Shown: positions 32,410-33,720 of the stretch, piece after piece
Numbering within the stretch: the stretch's first letter is position 1
Layout: each line of letters opens with the position of its first letter
Assembly: GCA_964591245.1 (NCBI GenBank)
Contig: CAZPZZ010000033.1
Coordinates: 1 to 33,720 of the forward strand
DNA: 33,720 bases
Origin: CAZPZZ01 sp964591245
Lineage (GTDB): Bacteria; Acidobacteriota; Vicinamibacteria; Vicinamibacterales; UBA8438
Direction: 5' to 3'
Position numbers and translations under genes: made by a program
The notes under the pieces: model-generated
Told to the model about the DNA's origin: nothing
Database searches by the model: none
What the model saw: the letters and a program-made list of their open reading frames with translations, nothing else

Positions 32410-33552
32410 GTGACAAGAACGGTAATGCTGCGGGAATTGGCCGGCCTCTTTCTTCGATTGGGAGTCACCGCATTCGGAGGACCGGCCGCCCATATCGCCA
32501 TGATGCGTGATGAGGTCGTCGAACGTCGCCGATGGCTGACCGACAACGAATTCCTCGATCTGTTGGGAGCCACTATGCTGATTCCTGGGCCTAACTCGAC
32601 CGAGATGGCCATTCATCTCGGCTATCGGCGCGGGGGACTTCCTGGACTGATCGTTGCGGGTTCATGCTTCATCATTCCAGCCACGCTCATTGTGGGCGGA
32701 ATGGCATCGTTCTATACCCGGTTTGGTGGGACGCCGCAGGTCGGCTGGGTCATGTACGGCGTCGGACCGGTCATCATCGCCATCGTTCTGCAGGCGCTCT
32801 GGAAACTTGGAACCAGTGCCGTGAAAGGCCCTCTGACGCTGGGGCTGGGAGTCCTGGTCACAGCGCTCTCGCTCGCGGGCTGGAACGAACTCGGACTCTT
32901 GGCATTTGGTGGCATTTCGATGGTCTGTCTCCAACTACGCCGAACACGACTCATGGCTGGCATCTTGGCGGCCGTTGGTACAACGTCAACGCTCGCAGCG
33001 ACTCTCGGCGGCGCCCTGATACTCCCCGTCACACTAACTCGGCTGACACTCTTCTTCCTCAAAGTCGGCTCCGTGCTCTTCGGGAGCGGCTATGTCCTAC
33101 TGGCATTTCTCCGCTCTGACCTTGTCGACCGATGGGGCTGGCTTACCGACGAACAACTCATTGACGCAGTCACCGTGGGACAGGTCACACCGGGACCGGT
33201 ATTCACCACAGCGACGTTCATCGGCTATCTGTTACATGGGTGGGAGGGTGCCGTACTCGCCACAATCGGTATCTTCATACCCGGCTTCCTGTTCGTCGCT
33301 GCATCGCAACCGCTGATTCCCAGACTGCGTACATCGCCGATCACCAGTGCCCTGCTCGACGGCGTCGTCACGGCCTCATTGGGCCTGATGACGGCGGTCA
33401 CATGGCATCTTGGCAACGCCACCGTCTTCGATTTCCCAACCGCTGGAATCGCAGTCACCGCAGCCACCGCGTTGCTCGTAGGCAGACTAAACTCAACGTG
33501 GCTGGTCGGCGCGGGAGCGATCGCAGGTTGGCTTCTCCAGGGCAGTGCTTGA
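32410..33552 (+). CDS. chrA: ChrA-type chromate transporter (two CHR domains)
   Basis: The 380-aa inner-membrane protein has the duplicated CHR architecture of long-chain chromate transporters, which expel chromate (and may carry sulfate). Domain 1 (about 7-175) holds FGGPAAHIAMM and IPGPNSTEMAIHLGYRRGG; domain 2 (about 205-375) holds the equivalent FGSGYVLLAFLRSDLV and VTPGPVFTTATFIGYLLHG. The pairing of PGP-type motifs in both halves is the hallmark. No chrB regulator is in view, but promoter dyads upstream suggest control. The start may be GTG 32410 or ATG 32425. Some CHR proteins do not give chromate resistance, so substrate is inferred. Confidence 0.93.
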   Translation: MTRTVMLRELAGLFLRLGVTAFGGPAAHIAMMRDEVVERRRWLTDNEFLDLLGATMLIPGPNSTEMAIHLGYRRGGLPGLIVAGSCFIIPATLIVGGMASFYTRFGGTPQVGWVMYGVGPVIIAIVLQALWKLGTSAVKGPLTLGLGVLVTALSLAGWNELGLLAFGGISMVCLQLRRTRLMAGILAAVGTTSTLAATLGGALILPVTLTRLTLFFLKVGSVLFGSGYVLLAFLRSDLVDRWGWLTDEQLIDAVTVGQVTPGPVFTTATFIGYLLHGWEGAVLATIGIFIPGFLFVAASQPLIPRLRTSPITSALLDGVVTASLGLMTAVTWHLGNATVFDFPTAGIAVTAATALLVGRLNSTWLVGAGAIAGWLLQGSA

Positions 33553-33720
33553 TGGCCGGTTCTTAAGAGGGAGCGCCTCGTTTAACGTGTCGAAGTCAAA
33601 AGCCCAAAGCGGCCGAGGCCGACTCTTTCCCGTCACGCGACACGGGTAGGAACGATGGACCGAGTTCGAGAACCTGCTCGGGGCACAACGTCGACGAACC
33701 GCAACACGGGAATCGGGAAA
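33553..33720. other. Right-edge region after chrA
   Basis: No recognisable terminator follows chrA. An ATG at 33655, with AGGA just upstream, opens a plus-strand frame that runs off the edge after 22 codons with no identifiable similarity. An open minus-strand frame also crosses the region. Neither can be called a gene from this length. Confidence 0.3.

Noticed and set aside
1..33720. Search for tRNA genes, rRNA, CRISPR arrays, insertion sequences, integrases and phage genes
   Set aside because: None was seen by eye; no regular spaced repeats, no transposase motifs and no cloverleaf-like sequence. A tRNAscan or covariance search would be decisive.

Overview
The window is a compact, high-GC bacterial chromosome segment with no rRNA, tRNA, CRISPR array, transposase or phage gene that I can see. 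The left half is a nearly continuous minus-strand block of core genes: gamma-carbonic-anhydrase-like protein, hisS, aspS, phoH, ybeY, corC-like, era, mgtE, recO, glyQ, glyS and the start of mutL. Gene content, Tat-exported enzymes and a long radical SAM protein of a type I associate with Acidobacteriota suggest that phylum (perhaps Vicinamibacteria). This is an inference; no taxonomic marker was searched.

Layout. 1-13581 (minus): translation, repair and ribosome-maturation genes with ATGA start-stop overlaps (recO/glyQ, era/corC, corC/ybeY). 13653-16942 (plus): moaA and a fused ADP-forming acyl-CoA synthetase, closed by a strong bidirectional hairpin terminator. 17000-19081 (minus): a 693-aa radical SAM protein resembling the tetraether-lipid synthase (Tes/MJ0619) family. 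19237-21172: divergent alkB and a sarcosine-oxidase-type flavoenzyme. 21209-22935 (minus): msrP-msrQ, the periplasmic methionine sulfoxide reductase system, with an in-frame amber codon between the Tat signal and the catalytic domain of MsrP. 23047-24904 (minus): a SET-domain methyltransferase, a YqiA-like esterase and a TIGR04283-type glycosyltransferase. 24954-27871 (plus): DUF309, DUF2461, DUF983 and an MFS exporter. 28054-31227 (plus): OmpA-family envelope protein, NAD-dependent sugar-nucleotide epimerase and a Tat-exported glycosylasparaginase. 31394-33552: LysE-type exporter (minus) and a ChrA-type chromate transporter (plus).

Functional links. MoaA makes the precursor of the molybdenum cofactor that MsrP needs. 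The aminoacyl-tRNA synthetases, Era and YbeY form a translation module. The radical SAM enzyme, OmpA protein, epimerase and exported enzymes concern the envelope.

Two things stand out. One is the Tes-like radical SAM gene, a candidate for membrane-spanning lipid synthesis in a bacterium. The other is a recurring promoter layout in which a TATAAT-like hexamer sits 6-8 nt before the start codon (gamma-CA gene, moaA, DUF2461 gene, chrA, possibly mgtE and alkB), which predicts leaderless mRNAs.
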